A DNA stretch of 64,000 nt from UBA6544 sp038131165 (GCA_038131165.1 JAYPOZ010000009.1:9825-73824), one strand, 5' to 3'. Shown: positions 53,071 through 62,027, counted from the first letter of the stretch. The notes: generated by a model not told the origin, from the letters alone. Translations and numbers: made by a program.

Positions 53071-54099
53071 TCAGTCCGGCTTCCGGGCGTGGATGAGACG
53101 GGTAAGCCCCGGAATCATTTCGTCTTCCCGGATATCGACGAAGCCCACCTCATGCAGCCGATTGCGCAGCCAGCCCGGCGTCACCGACCGCGCGTCCGGC
53201 GTGAAGGCCATATGCTGCAACTGCCACAGTGCCGCCATCGGCGGCCCCGTGCGGTCGTCCTCGACCATGAAATCGTGCACCATGTAACTCCCGCCCGGTG
53301 CCAGGCAATCGAACGCGTATTCCACAAGCCGCGGCACTTCCGAGCCGGGAATGCCGCTGAACAGATAAGACATCAGAATGGCGTCCTGTTGCTTTGGCCA
53401 TTCGGCGGCCAACGCGTTCGCGGGAATGTAGCGGATGCGGTCGACCATTCCGGCGGCGGAAATGAACTGCCAGCCGATCTCGGCGACATTGGGGAAATCG
53501 ATGATCGTCGAGACCAGTTTCGGGTAGGCTTCCAGCAACCGGATGCTCATCGCGCCGGTGCCGCCGCCGACATCCAGCAGCGTCTCCGCATCGCTGAGAT
53601 CCACGAGCCGGGACAGGGTCCGGCCGGGCCCGAGCGATCCCGCGTGCTGCGCCTCGCTGTAGACCGATGCCTGTTCCGGGTCCGACATCCAATGCTGATA
53701 GGAATCGACAGCCTCGGGATCGAGCGAGCCGTCCAGCACCTCGTTCAGCTGACCGAGAAACGGGTACATTTGCTGGTCGATCTGATAGCGGAGATAGTCG
53801 CCGAACTCGTACTTGGCGCCTTTCGCCAGAAACGATTCCGCGCCCGGCGAATTCGAGTAGATCTCGCCCTCTTCTTCCCGGTCCACCAGGCCGATACTGG
53901 TCAGCGCCGTCATCAGAGTGGTGACCCGGTTCATTGGGATTTCAGACTGCTTGGCAATTTCCGCCGAGCTTTTCGGACCCTCCGCCAGCTGGGTGAAAAC
54001 GTCGATATGCAATCCGGCAAACAAGGCTTTCGACGCCATGAAACCGAACGCGATGCGGGAAACCTCTTCCGCCGTTTCCGCCAAACCACTCTCCATCAC
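53071..54099 (-). CDS. SAM-dependent O-methyltransferase, winged-helix dimer type
   Basis: A 342-residue protein with an N-terminal winged-helix dimerisation domain (IDVFTQLAEGPKSSAEIAKQSEIPMNRVTTLMTALTSIGLV) and a SAM-binding domain with LLDVGGGTGAMSIRLLEAYP, the AdoMet motif I. This is the plant-type O-methyltransferase group (acetylserotonin, hydroxyneurosporene). The start at GTG 54099 has AAGGAGG 7 bases upstream; ATG 54096 is equally possible. It is divergent from the second Rieske alpha gene, 203 bases away. Confidence 0.85.
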   Translation of the reverse strand: MMESGLAETAEEVSRIAFGFMASKALFAGLHIDVFTQLAEGPKSSAEIAKQSEIPMNRVTTLMTALTSIGLVDREEEGEIYSNSPGAESFLAKGAKYEFGDYLRYQIDQQMYPFLGQLNEVLDGSLDPEAVDSYQHWMSDPEQASVYSEAQHAGSLGPGRTLSRLVDLSDAETLLDVGGGTGAMSIRLLEAYPKLVSTIIDFPNVAEIGWQFISAAGMVDRIRYIPANALAAEWPKQQDAILMSYLFSGIPGSEVPRLVEYAFDCLAPGGSYMVHDFMVEDDRTGPPMAALWQLQHMAFTPDARSVTPGWLRNRLHEVGFVDIREDEMIPGLTRLIHARKPD

Positions 54100-54302
54100 T
54101 GAAAAACCTCCTTACCGACCAAATTTACACTGAATTTTGATCTTAACACGCGGGGCCGGAGATGGCTAAAACCGCTCGGGTTTTCATCCGCATGCCCCTC
54201 TTGCCGCCGCCGCCGGACAGACGACTAGAAGACGGCGGTTTGCTGTCCTAGGATGGGTTGCCATATTCTTCGCAAGGCATAGGACCCGATTGGGAGGCGA
54301 CC

Positions 54303-55553
54303 ATGGTACTGGCGACATCGCACGATCTGAGCGAACCCCTCCGCTGGCCCGAAGAAGGGGTCACGCGCGTGCCTTTCCGGCTGTTTTCGGATCAGGAGAT
54401 TTACGAACTCGAGCAGGAACGCATCTTCCGGGGGCCGGTCTGGCACTACCTTTGTCTCGACGTCGACGTCCCGAATTCGGGCGACTACAAGACCACCACG
54501 ATCGGCGAGGTACCGGTCGTCGTCACCCGCGACGAGGACGGCGCTCTTCACGCCATGGTCAACCGCTGCGCCCATAAGGGCGCCTTGGTGTGCCTGAAGG
54601 ACCGCGGCAACGCCAAGGACCTGACCTGCGTCTATCATTCCTGGTCCTACGACCTGAAGGGCCAGCTCCAGGCCATTGCCTTCCGCAAGGGCTTGAATGG
54701 CAGCGGCGGCATGCCGGACGATTTCGACGTCGCGAAACACCGGTTGCAGCCGATCCGCCTGGAGAATTTCTGCGGCCTCGTCTTCGGGACCTTCGACACC
54801 GAAATTCCCGGGGTCGAGAATTTCCTCGGCCCGGACATGGCGGGTCTGGTTCGGCGGAATTACGGCAAGCCGCTGAAGCGCCTCGGCATGCACAGCCAGA
54901 TTCTGCACAACAATTGGAAGCTGTACGCCGAAAACCTGCGCGACTCCTATCACGCGACGATCCTGCATACCTTCTATACGGCCTTCGACGTGAACCGGCT
55001 GGATATGGACGGCGGAATCATGATGTCCGACAGCAAATGGCATCATTGCAGCTACGCCAAGCGCGGCACGGTCCGGAACGCCGAGGAGTACCAAAAGGTT
55101 CAATCCGCACAGTATAATTCCAAGCTGAACGGACCGCATCTGCTGGACGTCGTCGACGAGAAAGGCGACGGGATCACCCATACGATCCAAGCGGTCTTCC
55201 CAAGTATCTGCCTGCAATACACGCTGAACTCCCTTGCGGTCCGGTTCTTCCAGCCGCGCGGCGTCGATAAGACGGAGCTGTTCTGGATTTATCTCGGCTA
55301 CCAGGACGACGACGCTGAAATGACCCAGCGGCGGCTGCGGCAGAGCAACCTCACCGGCGCGGCAGGGCTGGTTTCGCTCGAAGACGGATGCATCAACGAG
55401 TTCGTGCAGCGAGGCACCCAGGGAAGCGGCGACACCAACGCCTTTCTGGAGATGGGCGGCCGGGACGCGGAACCGACCGACGCCTCGCGGGCGACGGAGA
55501 CGGCCATTCGAGGGTTCTGGACCGGCTATCGCCGGGTCATGGGTTTCGAGTAA
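54303..55553 (+). CDS. Rieske ring-hydroxylating oxygenase, alpha subunit (second copy)
   Basis: A 416-residue alpha subunit. The Rieske site is NRCAHKG (Cys89, His91) and CVYHSW (Cys109, His112), and the mononuclear iron region is YAENLRDSYHATILHTF. The start is ATG 54303 with GGAGG upstream (the frame is open to 54258). It has lower similarity to the first copy and probably a different substrate. The beta gene follows. No ferredoxin or reductase gene is seen nearby. Confidence 0.9.
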   Translation: MVLATSHDLSEPLRWPEEGVTRVPFRLFSDQEIYELEQERIFRGPVWHYLCLDVDVPNSGDYKTTTIGEVPVVVTRDEDGALHAMVNRCAHKGALVCLKDRGNAKDLTCVYHSWSYDLKGQLQAIAFRKGLNGSGGMPDDFDVAKHRLQPIRLENFCGLVFGTFDTEIPGVENFLGPDMAGLVRRNYGKPLKRLGMHSQILHNNWKLYAENLRDSYHATILHTFYTAFDVNRLDMDGGIMMSDSKWHHCSYAKRGTVRNAEEYQKVQSAQYNSKLNGPHLLDVVDEKGDGITHTIQAVFPSICLQYTLNSLAVRFFQPRGVDKTELFWIYLGYQDDDAEMTQRRLRQSNLTGAAGLVSLEDGCINEFVQRGTQGSGDTNAFLEMGGRDAEPTDASRATETAIRGFWTGYRRVMGFE

Positions 55554-55564
55554 TTCGCAGACGC

Positions 55565-56086
55565 ATGCGTCATTCGGAATGCGGCGAAAGAGGAGATTCA
55601 GTCATTAGCCTTCCAAACGACATCGATCCGCACCGTTTGATCGAAGACTTCCTGCTCGACTGCGCGCATGGCATCGACGACGACAAGCTCGAGGAATGGC
55701 CCGACGCTTTCACCGAAGATGCGATCTATCAGATCATCCCGCGCGAGAGCTATGAACAGGGACTGCCGCTCGGCATTCTCTATTGCGAGGGCAAGGGCAT
55801 GATGATCGACCGGATCAACGCCTTGCGGACCGCCAACATTTACGAGCCCCACACCCACTGCCACATTCTGGGCCGACCCCGGATCACGCAAACGGGCGAC
55901 GGCGCCTTTGCGGGTCGGACAAATTTCAATGTGATCCGCACCAAGCAGGACGGCACCATGGAGATTTATGCTGCCGGCAAGTATGTCGACGAAATCGTGA
56001 TTGAGGACGGCAGACCGTTGCTGCGCGACCGCCGGGTCGTCATCGAATCGCACCGAATCGATATCCTGATGGTGGTGCCGCTCTAA
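55565..56086 (+). CDS. Ring-hydroxylating oxygenase, beta subunit (second copy)
   Basis: A beta subunit of up to 173 residues with the SnoaL/NTF2 fold: LIEDFLLDCAHGIDDDKLEEWPDAFTEDAIYQIIPRES, then THCHILGRPRIT and a final RRVVIESHRIDILMVVPL. The ATG at 55565 lacks a ribosome site. The only strong one (GAGGAG, 55591-55596) precedes ATT at 55604, in frame, which would begin at ISLPNDIDPH, just where similarity begins; initiation at ATT is possible. It converges on the TauD-like gene with a 4-base overlap of stops. Confidence 0.82.
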   Translation: MRHSECGERGDSVISLPNDIDPHRLIEDFLLDCAHGIDDDKLEEWPDAFTEDAIYQIIPRESYEQGLPLGILYCEGKGMMIDRINALRTANIYEPHTHCHILGRPRITQTGDGAFAGRTNFNVIRTKQDGTMEIYAAGKYVDEIVIEDGRPLLRDRRVVIESHRIDILMVVPL

Positions 56087-57174
56087 CGCCGTTCGATCGG
56101 CGCGTTCAGCACCGTCTCCTCGCCCACGATACCACCCGGCCGGTCCACGGTCCCGACGGTTCCATGGCGTTCGTAGAAGGCAGGCGGCAAGGGCCGCCCG
56201 TCGAGCGCCTTGAGCCACAAGCGCAACAAATGGCGTTTCTTCGCCGGATCCTCGTGATCCCGATAGGCACGGCGCGTGTGGAAGACGACATGATTATTAC
56301 AGAATTGCATATCGCCCCGGTTAAAGCCGGTATCGAAGCGCAGTTCCTCGGAAAGCGACTGCGCCAGCGCCATCGCTTCCTTCTGCGCCGGGCTCATTTC
56401 CGGCACGTCGTCGAAACGGTGGGCCGAGCCGATATAGGTGGGCTCGATGGACGCGCTGAAATAGCCCCGATGAAAATGGAAAACCGCGAGCCGGTACCAC
56501 GGCCCCATCCCCGGCGGCACCTCGTCGCGACGGTCGCGGTAGAGCGGCTCATAGAGGACCTCGCCCAAATCGGGGCGGCGTTTCAGCATTTCATTGTAGA
56601 CGGCGACCGAACTCACGAGGCTGCTGTCGCCGCCGCTCTTCGAAACCTCAAGGCAGAGCAAGCCGACGACGTCGCAACAATCGACGTGAAAGGGAATTTC
56701 CTCGCGGGAATACGGCCCGCGTTGCGACGGGTTGCTCCGCGATTCGCCGAGATCCGTCACATGACCCAACACGTGGCCGTGTTTGTTCTGCGACAGCACG
56801 CCGTCGCCGAGGTGCCGGCCAATGGCCCAAAAGGCGATCGCCGTGGCCCGCTTGCCGAAATCGTCCACCGGCAGGCCGCGCAATAACCCGAACCCTCTTC
56901 CGTAGAGAAGGTCGCTCCTGAATTCGGCCAGCTTCGGGCCCAGGATCGGCAAGGGGAAGTCCTGCCGGCTCAACGCCATCAGGTCGACACCGTCCCTGTC
57001 GAAGGGCGCCACCGCGGTCCGCAGCTCCGCGATTTCCCGTTCGTCGAATTGGTGCAGCCATGCCTCGGATGCGGCCATCTCGGGGGCGGACCAGTCCGCC
57101 GGGTCGACAACCGGATGTCCCCGCCGGGCGGGTCTCCGCCGGCTGGCAAAGGCGTCATGTTGCGTCGCTTCCAT
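56083..57174 (-). CDS. TauD/TfdA-like Fe(II)/2-oxoglutarate dioxygenase (third copy)
   Basis: A 363-residue oxygenase with the HxD in IPFHVDCCDVV and the distal His in CNNHVVFHTRRAYRDH, then the 2-oxoglutarate Arg in RHLLRLWLKAL. It is diverged from the other two and is closer to the gamma-butyrobetaine-hydroxylase-like side of the superfamily. GGAGG precedes the ATG at 57174. Its start overlaps the end of the YeeE/YedE gene by 20 bases, so it is probably transcribed with that transporter. Confidence 0.85.
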   Translation of the reverse strand: MEATQHDAFASRRRPARRGHPVVDPADWSAPEMAASEAWLHQFDEREIAELRTAVAPFDRDGVDLMALSRQDFPLPILGPKLAEFRSDLLYGRGFGLLRGLPVDDFGKRATAIAFWAIGRHLGDGVLSQNKHGHVLGHVTDLGESRSNPSQRGPYSREEIPFHVDCCDVVGLLCLEVSKSGGDSSLVSSVAVYNEMLKRRPDLGEVLYEPLYRDRRDEVPPGMGPWYRLAVFHFHRGYFSASIEPTYIGSAHRFDDVPEMSPAQKEAMALAQSLSEELRFDTGFNRGDMQFCNNHVVFHTRRAYRDHEDPAKKRHLLRLWLKALDGRPLPPAFYERHGTVGTVDRPGGIVGEETVLNAPIERR

Positions 57175-58411
57175 CGGATCGCCTCCGGACGGTTGGTCGG
57201 CTTTCGTTATTTATATGAGGAGAAATGCCGATGACGCCAGTTAAAGGAATTGGGAGTCCGAACCAAGGCCGCAAGCGGATGCCGATCCATGTGCCGCCGA
57301 GCGCCGCCGCAATCCAGAGCCAGCCATGCAGGCTGGTCGAGGCAACGCCGGAGAAAAACGCGCCGATATTGCAGCCGAAGGCGATCCGCGCTCCGTACCC
57401 CATCAGCAATCCGCCGATGACCGCCGCCGCGAGCGAGCGCCACGGCAAGCGCGCTGCCGGCGTAAACCGGCCCGCGAAGCCCGCCGCCATCAAGGCTCCC
57501 AAAACAATGCCGAAGTTCATGACCGAAACCGTATCTTCGAAGATCGAATGGCCCAGCGCATATTCCTGATAGCCGCCGGTCCAAAACCACACACCCTCCG
57601 GGTTCCATCCAAAAAGCTGCGCAGCCTTCGCGCCCCAGAGGCTGAACGCCCAGGTAATGCTCCACGGATGCCCCGCCACCATCAGACTGAGCCAATTCAG
57701 AACCGCGAGCGCCAGCGCTCCCCAAAGGTATGGCCAACCGCCGGTCGCCAACCGCCGCCATTCGAAATCCGCGCGCTGCTCGGGCGCCTCGTCCTTCCCA
57801 AATCGCCTGAGGCCCCACCACAAGAGGCCGAGGAAAGCCAACTGCGCGGCCGCTGCACCCGGCCAGCCGATTTCCTCGCCGAGCACGATGGCGGCCCGGC
57901 GCGGGGTTTCGTTCCACCATTGCATGTCCAGACTGGCCCAAAAGGAGCCCGCGCAAAAGAACGCCAACGTGGCGACCATCCTTGTACTGCCGCCGCCCAG
58001 CGTGAACAGGGTGCCGGAGCCGCAGCCGTTGCCGAGCTGCATGCCGAGACCGAACAGAAAAGCCCCGACCAGAACCTGCAGGCCGAGCGGCGCGGCGGCC
58101 CCGGATACCTCGATACCGATACCGCTACCGCCGGCAAGCGTGGGCGCAAACAGCAGCGTCGCCACGCCCAACATGACGATCTGCGCGCGGACGGCGGCGG
58201 TATCGCCGTCGAGGAACATCCGCCGATAGGCCGCGGTGAAACCAAATGCCGCGTGATACAGTGCTACTCCGAGCAGCCCGCCGAGCCCCAGCAGCACCGG
58301 CAAGCGCCAGCCATGGGCGCTGGCCTGAACCGCGACCACGGCCAGGCCGGCGAGCCCGAAGGCCACCACCGGCCGCTGGACGCGCAGCACCGTCCTCGCG
58401 GGAGCGGACAC
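57155..58411 (-). CDS. YeeE/YedE family membrane protein (thiosulfate transporter-like)
   Basis: A 418-residue protein with about ten hydrophobic segments. The conserved GNGCGSGTL and AFGCNIGAFFSG motifs place Cys residues inside the membrane, as in TsuA (YeeE), which moves thiosulfate. The start is GTG at 58411. The gene lies between the DUF302 gene (12 bases upstream) and the TauD-like gene (20-base overlap). A sulfur-related role is likely from family; the substrate is not shown. Confidence 0.85.
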   Translation of the reverse strand: MSAPARTVLRVQRPVVAFGLAGLAVVAVQASAHGWRLPVLLGLGGLLGVALYHAAFGFTAAYRRMFLDGDTAAVRAQIVMLGVATLLFAPTLAGGSGIGIEVSGAAAPLGLQVLVGAFLFGLGMQLGNGCGSGTLFTLGGGSTRMVATLAFFCAGSFWASLDMQWWNETPRRAAIVLGEEIGWPGAAAAQLAFLGLLWWGLRRFGKDEAPEQRADFEWRRLATGGWPYLWGALALAVLNWLSLMVAGHPWSITWAFSLWGAKAAQLFGWNPEGVWFWTGGYQEYALGHSIFEDTVSVMNFGIVLGALMAAGFAGRFTPAARLPWRSLAAAVIGGLLMGYGARIAFGCNIGAFFSGVASTSLHGWLWIAAALGGTWIGIRLRPWFGLPIPLTGVIGISPHINNESRPTVRRRSDGSDAT

Positions 58412-58423
58412 CCCGCCCGCCCC

Positions 58424-58912
58424 TTACTGCGCGAGCGTCCGTGCGGCGATCTTTGCCCAGATGGCATCGAGTTCCTGGGCCATCTTATCGAGCTCGGCGC
58501 TGCCGTAGACCGCGAAGACAGCGCTAGGCTTGCGGTAGGTCAGGGTTGCCTTCCCGTCGGCATTCTCCGTCAGATAGAAGCGCAGGGGCGCTTCGATCCC
58601 GGCGGGGACGCTGGCCTTCAACATGCGGACCGCGAAATCGTTGCGGTAGACGCCCAGCACGAGATTGCCGGGGATCTCTATGCCGCGGTTTTTCGCGCCG
58701 GCGCTCGCGCTGGCGGCAGTGACGACATACATCCCATTGGCTTCGATCGCCGCTTCCAAACGCGTCCGTAATTCCCCAAACCCAAAGGATGTCGAGATGA
58801 CCTCGGTGCCGGGATAGGGCGTGGCGTTTCCGGCAAGCGCGGCACCCGATGCCACGCTCGCGGTCACGAGCAAGACGCCGACAAGCCACATGTGGATCAG
58901 AAAATTCTTCAT
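58424..58912 (-). CDS. Exported DUF302 domain protein
   Basis: A 162-residue protein with a signal peptide (MKNFLIHMWLVGVLLVTASVAS, cleavage near AALA). It contains the DUF302 pattern FGELRTRLEAAIEANGMYVVTAAS and GNLVLGVYRNDFAVRML. DUF302 proteins often accompany sulfur or redox transport genes; here it precedes yeeE by 12 bases. I start at ATG 58912, with GGAAGG upstream; the frame is open to 58993. Confidence 0.82.
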   Translation of the reverse strand: MKNFLIHMWLVGVLLVTASVASGAALAGNATPYPGTEVISTSFGFGELRTRLEAAIEANGMYVVTAASASAGAKNRGIEIPGNLVLGVYRNDFAVRMLKASVPAGIEAPLRFYLTENADGKATLTYRKPSAVFAVYGSAELDKMAQELDAIWAKIAARTLAQ

Positions 58913-59011
58913 GAATCGGCTTCCTTCCGGCCTGTATATGGAAACCGCATTTAGCGCCCTCAAGATGGGACCTGAAAGGGCTCGGGCCATCAATTTAGCG
59001 CGAGCGCGACG

Positions 59012-59881
59012 TTACCAGACGAGGCGGCGTGTGACGTAGGTCGGGGTGGTACCGTATTGCCTGTAAAGCTTCTCCAAGCTTTGCGGCGTATGCGCGCCGG
59101 CGGTGCCTTCGTCGAGTTCGGGCCCATGGATTCCGTCCGAGACGAACAGCGAATCGATTCCCGCACCAACGGCGCCGGCGATATCGTGGAGGAGGGAATC
59201 GCCGATGGCCAAAATGCGCGCTCCCGCGGACACGTTGCCAAGGGCGGTACGGTAGGTCTCCGGCGTCGGCTTGCCGTGCCAGCGCACGAAACCGCCGAGC
59301 GCCTCGTAGCGCCGGGCGACCACGCCGGGGCATTGGACGAGTTCGCCTTCCGGCGTAATGCTGACGAAATCACCGTTCGAACAGACCAGCGGCAGGCCGC
59401 GTTCGACACCGCGCCGCAAGATCGCATCGTATTCCGGAAACCGATCCTTCTCCGTCCCGTTGAGCAGGATGAATTCCGCCGCTTCGATGCCGTCCACCGG
59501 CTCGAGGTCGAGCCCTTCGAAGAAGTACTCGTCCTTGCCCCACTGGAACACCAGGCACCTGGTGCCGAGACGCGCGTAAAAAGCGTCCGACCTCGCGTGG
59601 AGGCATTGCCAGACTTCCTCGCCCGAAGTGACGAAATCGTCGAACAATTCCGGATCAATCTTCATGCGCGACATATTCTGCTGCGTTGTCTTCGTCCGGC
59701 GCGAGGAATTCGAGAGAATGATCAGCCTCTTTCCGGCCTCTTTCAGGCGCTGCATCACATTGACGGCGGGGCCGTATGCTGTGTGGCCATCGTGGAGGAC
59801 ACCCCATTGGTCGACCAGGAAGACATCGTAGGCGTCGGCGACCGCACCGAGACCGATGATCGGCTGCGCGGCACTCACCAC
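59012..59881 (-). CDS. TIGR01459-type HAD hydrolase (copy A)
   Basis: A 289-residue HAD class IIA protein. Motif I reads FLVDQWGVLHDG, motif II FVTSGE/LSNSSRR, and motif IV near IGDSLLHDIAG. The usual second Asp of motif I (DxD) is Trp, so the normal acid-base residue is missing, which suggests altered phosphatase activity or a binding role. It overlaps copy B by 7 bases. Twin proteins of identical length suggest an old tandem duplication. Confidence 0.85.
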   Translation of the reverse strand: MVSAAQPIIGLGAVADAYDVFLVDQWGVLHDGHTAYGPAVNVMQRLKEAGKRLIILSNSSRRTKTTQQNMSRMKIDPELFDDFVTSGEEVWQCLHARSDAFYARLGTRCLVFQWGKDEYFFEGLDLEPVDGIEAAEFILLNGTEKDRFPEYDAILRRGVERGLPLVCSNGDFVSITPEGELVQCPGVVARRYEALGGFVRWHGKPTPETYRTALGNVSAGARILAIGDSLLHDIAGAVGAGIDSLFVSDGIHGPELDEGTAGAHTPQSLEKLYRQYGTTPTYVTRRLVW

Positions 59882-60744
59882 ACGAATTCGCTCAGGGCGC
59901 CGATCAGCTCGACCTTCGCGTCGGCGGCGCGCGCCGCAATGCGCTCGCCATCCAAATCGCCGCCCGGCCCGACCAAATCGTCGCCGTGAATGCCCCGCGC
60001 CACCAACAGGGCATCGAGTCCGGCGGCATTGGCCCCCCGAATGTCGGTTGCAAAGGAATCGCCAATTCCCAAAATACGGCTCTTGTCCGCAATACCGAGC
60101 ATTTCGAAACAGCCGTCGTAGATTTCGGCGTCGGGCTTGCCGTGCCAGCGCACGTCGCCGCCCATAGTCTCATAGCGTTCGGCAATAGCGCCGGCGCAGA
60201 TCTGGCGAATTCCCCCCCGGATCACTTCGCGGTCCGGGTTGGCGCAGATCATCGGCAGGCCCCGGTCCAAAGCGGCGCGCAGCATTTCGTCGTAGGGCTC
60301 CGCCGTGGTCATCGCATCCCTGGGCCCGGTCACCAGCACAAAATCGGCCCGGCTCACCTCGTGGACCGCTTCCAGATCGAGCCCGTCCAAAGCGCCGCTG
60401 TCCCGATCGGGGCCCACCCGGAGGCAGGCCCGGCCCAGGGACCGGTACCACTCGTCCGGCCTCGCCTCCAGATAGCGCCAGGTCGCTTCGCCCGACGACA
60501 TCACGCCGTCGTGGAGCGCTGCCGTGATCCCGAAGCCATGAAGCTGCTCGGCGACGATATGCGCCCGGCGCGGCGCATTGGAAAGGAAAACCAGCTTCTT
60601 CCCCGCGGCGCGCAGTTCCTGCAATGCGCCGATCACGCCGGGGAATACCGTTACCCCGTCATGGACGACACCCCACAGATCGAGGACGAACCCGTCGTAG
60701 CTGTCCGCGACCTCGCGCAGGCCGCGCATTACGGGCACGCTCAT
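59875..60744 (-). CDS. TIGR01459-type HAD hydrolase (copy B)
   Basis: A 289-residue relative of copy A. Motif I is FVLDLWGVVHDG, again with Trp at the position of the second Asp; LSNAPRR and IGDSFATDIRGAN are the later motifs. The ATG overlaps the stop of the EAL-like gene as ATGA. The pairing of TIGR01459 proteins with the EAL-like gene is seen in related genomes to my recollection. The substrate is unknown. Confidence 0.86.
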   Translation of the reverse strand: MSVPVMRGLREVADSYDGFVLDLWGVVHDGVTVFPGVIGALQELRAAGKKLVFLSNAPRRAHIVAEQLHGFGITAALHDGVMSSGEATWRYLEARPDEWYRSLGRACLRVGPDRDSGALDGLDLEAVHEVSRADFVLVTGPRDAMTTAEPYDEMLRAALDRGLPMICANPDREVIRGGIRQICAGAIAERYETMGGDVRWHGKPDAEIYDGCFEMLGIADKSRILGIGDSFATDIRGANAAGLDALLVARGIHGDDLVGPGGDLDGERIAARAADAKVELIGALSEFVW

Positions 60745-62027
60745 AGCCGTTCGCCCGCGACCAGGGGCGTGTTGGGCGGATCGTGGCTGAGGCGCGGTTC
60801 GCCGAAGAGATACCCCTGTCCGAAGTCGATGTTGTAGTCGAGCAGTTCGATTAGCATCTGCTCGGTTTCGATCTTCTCGACAATGAGGTCGATGCCGGCA
60901 CTGTCGAGCCGCCGCTTGAGAGCGGCGATGTTCTCCGCGACGCCCGGGTTGTCGCCTCCTCGATCGGGCAGCAAGGTTCCGGCCTCGACCTTGACGAAAT
61001 GAAAGCCCAATTCCGCCAGCGCCTCCGCATCGAAATCGAGATCGACAATCTGATCCATGCAGAAGCGGTAGCCGACCGTGCTCAGGCGTTCCACATCCTC
61101 GATGACCTCTTCAGGGTGCGCGGCGATATCGGCCTGGCTGAACTCGAAGACGATGCTTGGCGCCATTTCCTCGTTACGCTCCAGAAATTCCCGGAACTCC
61201 TGGAAGAATTCCCGATCCGCACGGGTTGTCGGGGATACGTTGCAGAAGAAACTTGTGGCGTAATCGTGTTTCTGGATTTTTTTCACCAATTGTATGCATC
61301 GAAACAGTAGCATGTTGTCGATCGCCTTGATCAGACCGGATTTCTTGGCGATTTCAATGTAGCGGTCCGGCGTGATGACCGCTCCATGAGCGTTGCGCAC
61401 GGCGCTGAAGCATTCGAAATAGCGGTGCTTGCGTTGCGGCAGGCTGACAATCGGCTGCAGATAGAGGTCGACCCGGTTCTGTCGCAGCGCGTCGCGCATG
61501 ATGTCCAGCATGTCGTTCTCGCTGAGCTTCACCGGCGCCATCGTCGTCGGGCTGCCAAACACTTCCTGATCGTCGATCGCCTTCTCGATCTTCGCTTCCT
61601 TAGGCAGCGGCGGCAAGGCATGGTCGGGCCGGCCGCTGCCGGTGGAATAGAGTTCCTCGACGAGGGCGTGCAGCACGCGGACTTCCGAGGCGACCTCCTG
61701 CAGTTCGCGCCCGCCTTCGGCCGCGTCCTGCCCGACATTCTCCATCGCTTCGTAGACCCGACGGACTTCGTCCCGGGTCCGCTCCAACTCCTCGTGCGCG
61801 CCGTCATAGGCGCGCCGCAATACCAACAATCGCCTAAGCGCCACATTCTCGTTATGCCGCCGCGCCATCACTTCATGCAGCAGCATACCCGCCAAAAGAA
61901 CGATCGCGCCCAGCAGCCAGGCCGCGTTGTCCTCGATGTTCAGAACGCCTCCGGGGAAGGTATAGCCGACGATGGCCGCGACGAGCGCATAGCCGACGAA
62001 TGCGAAAAAATGCGCGGTCCGGGACAT
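60741..62027 (-). CDS. Degenerate EAL-domain membrane protein, TipF-like
   Basis: A 428-residue protein: two membrane spans (about 6-24 and 37-53), a coiled coil (55-125), a linker and an EAL domain (about 170-415). The EAL signature is ECF (205-207); Asn263, Glu295, Asp325 in MDQ, Lys346 and GQGYLFGEP (Gln404) remain. Loss of the canonical motif suggests c-di-GMP binding without full hydrolysis. The layout matches Caulobacter TipF, which acts with TipN in flagellar positioning; this is inference. Its stop overlaps the HAD copy B start. Confidence 0.84.
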   Translation of the reverse strand: MSRTAHFFAFVGYALVAAIVGYTFPGGVLNIEDNAAWLLGAIVLLAGMLLHEVMARRHNENVALRRLLVLRRAYDGAHEELERTRDEVRRVYEAMENVGQDAAEGGRELQEVASEVRVLHALVEELYSTGSGRPDHALPPLPKEAKIEKAIDDQEVFGSPTTMAPVKLSENDMLDIMRDALRQNRVDLYLQPIVSLPQRKHRYFECFSAVRNAHGAVITPDRYIEIAKKSGLIKAIDNMLLFRCIQLVKKIQKHDYATSFFCNVSPTTRADREFFQEFREFLERNEEMAPSIVFEFSQADIAAHPEEVIEDVERLSTVGYRFCMDQIVDLDFDAEALAELGFHFVKVEAGTLLPDRGGDNPGVAENIAALKRRLDSAGIDLIVEKIETEQMLIELLDYNIDFGQGYLFGEPRLSHDPPNTPLVAGERL

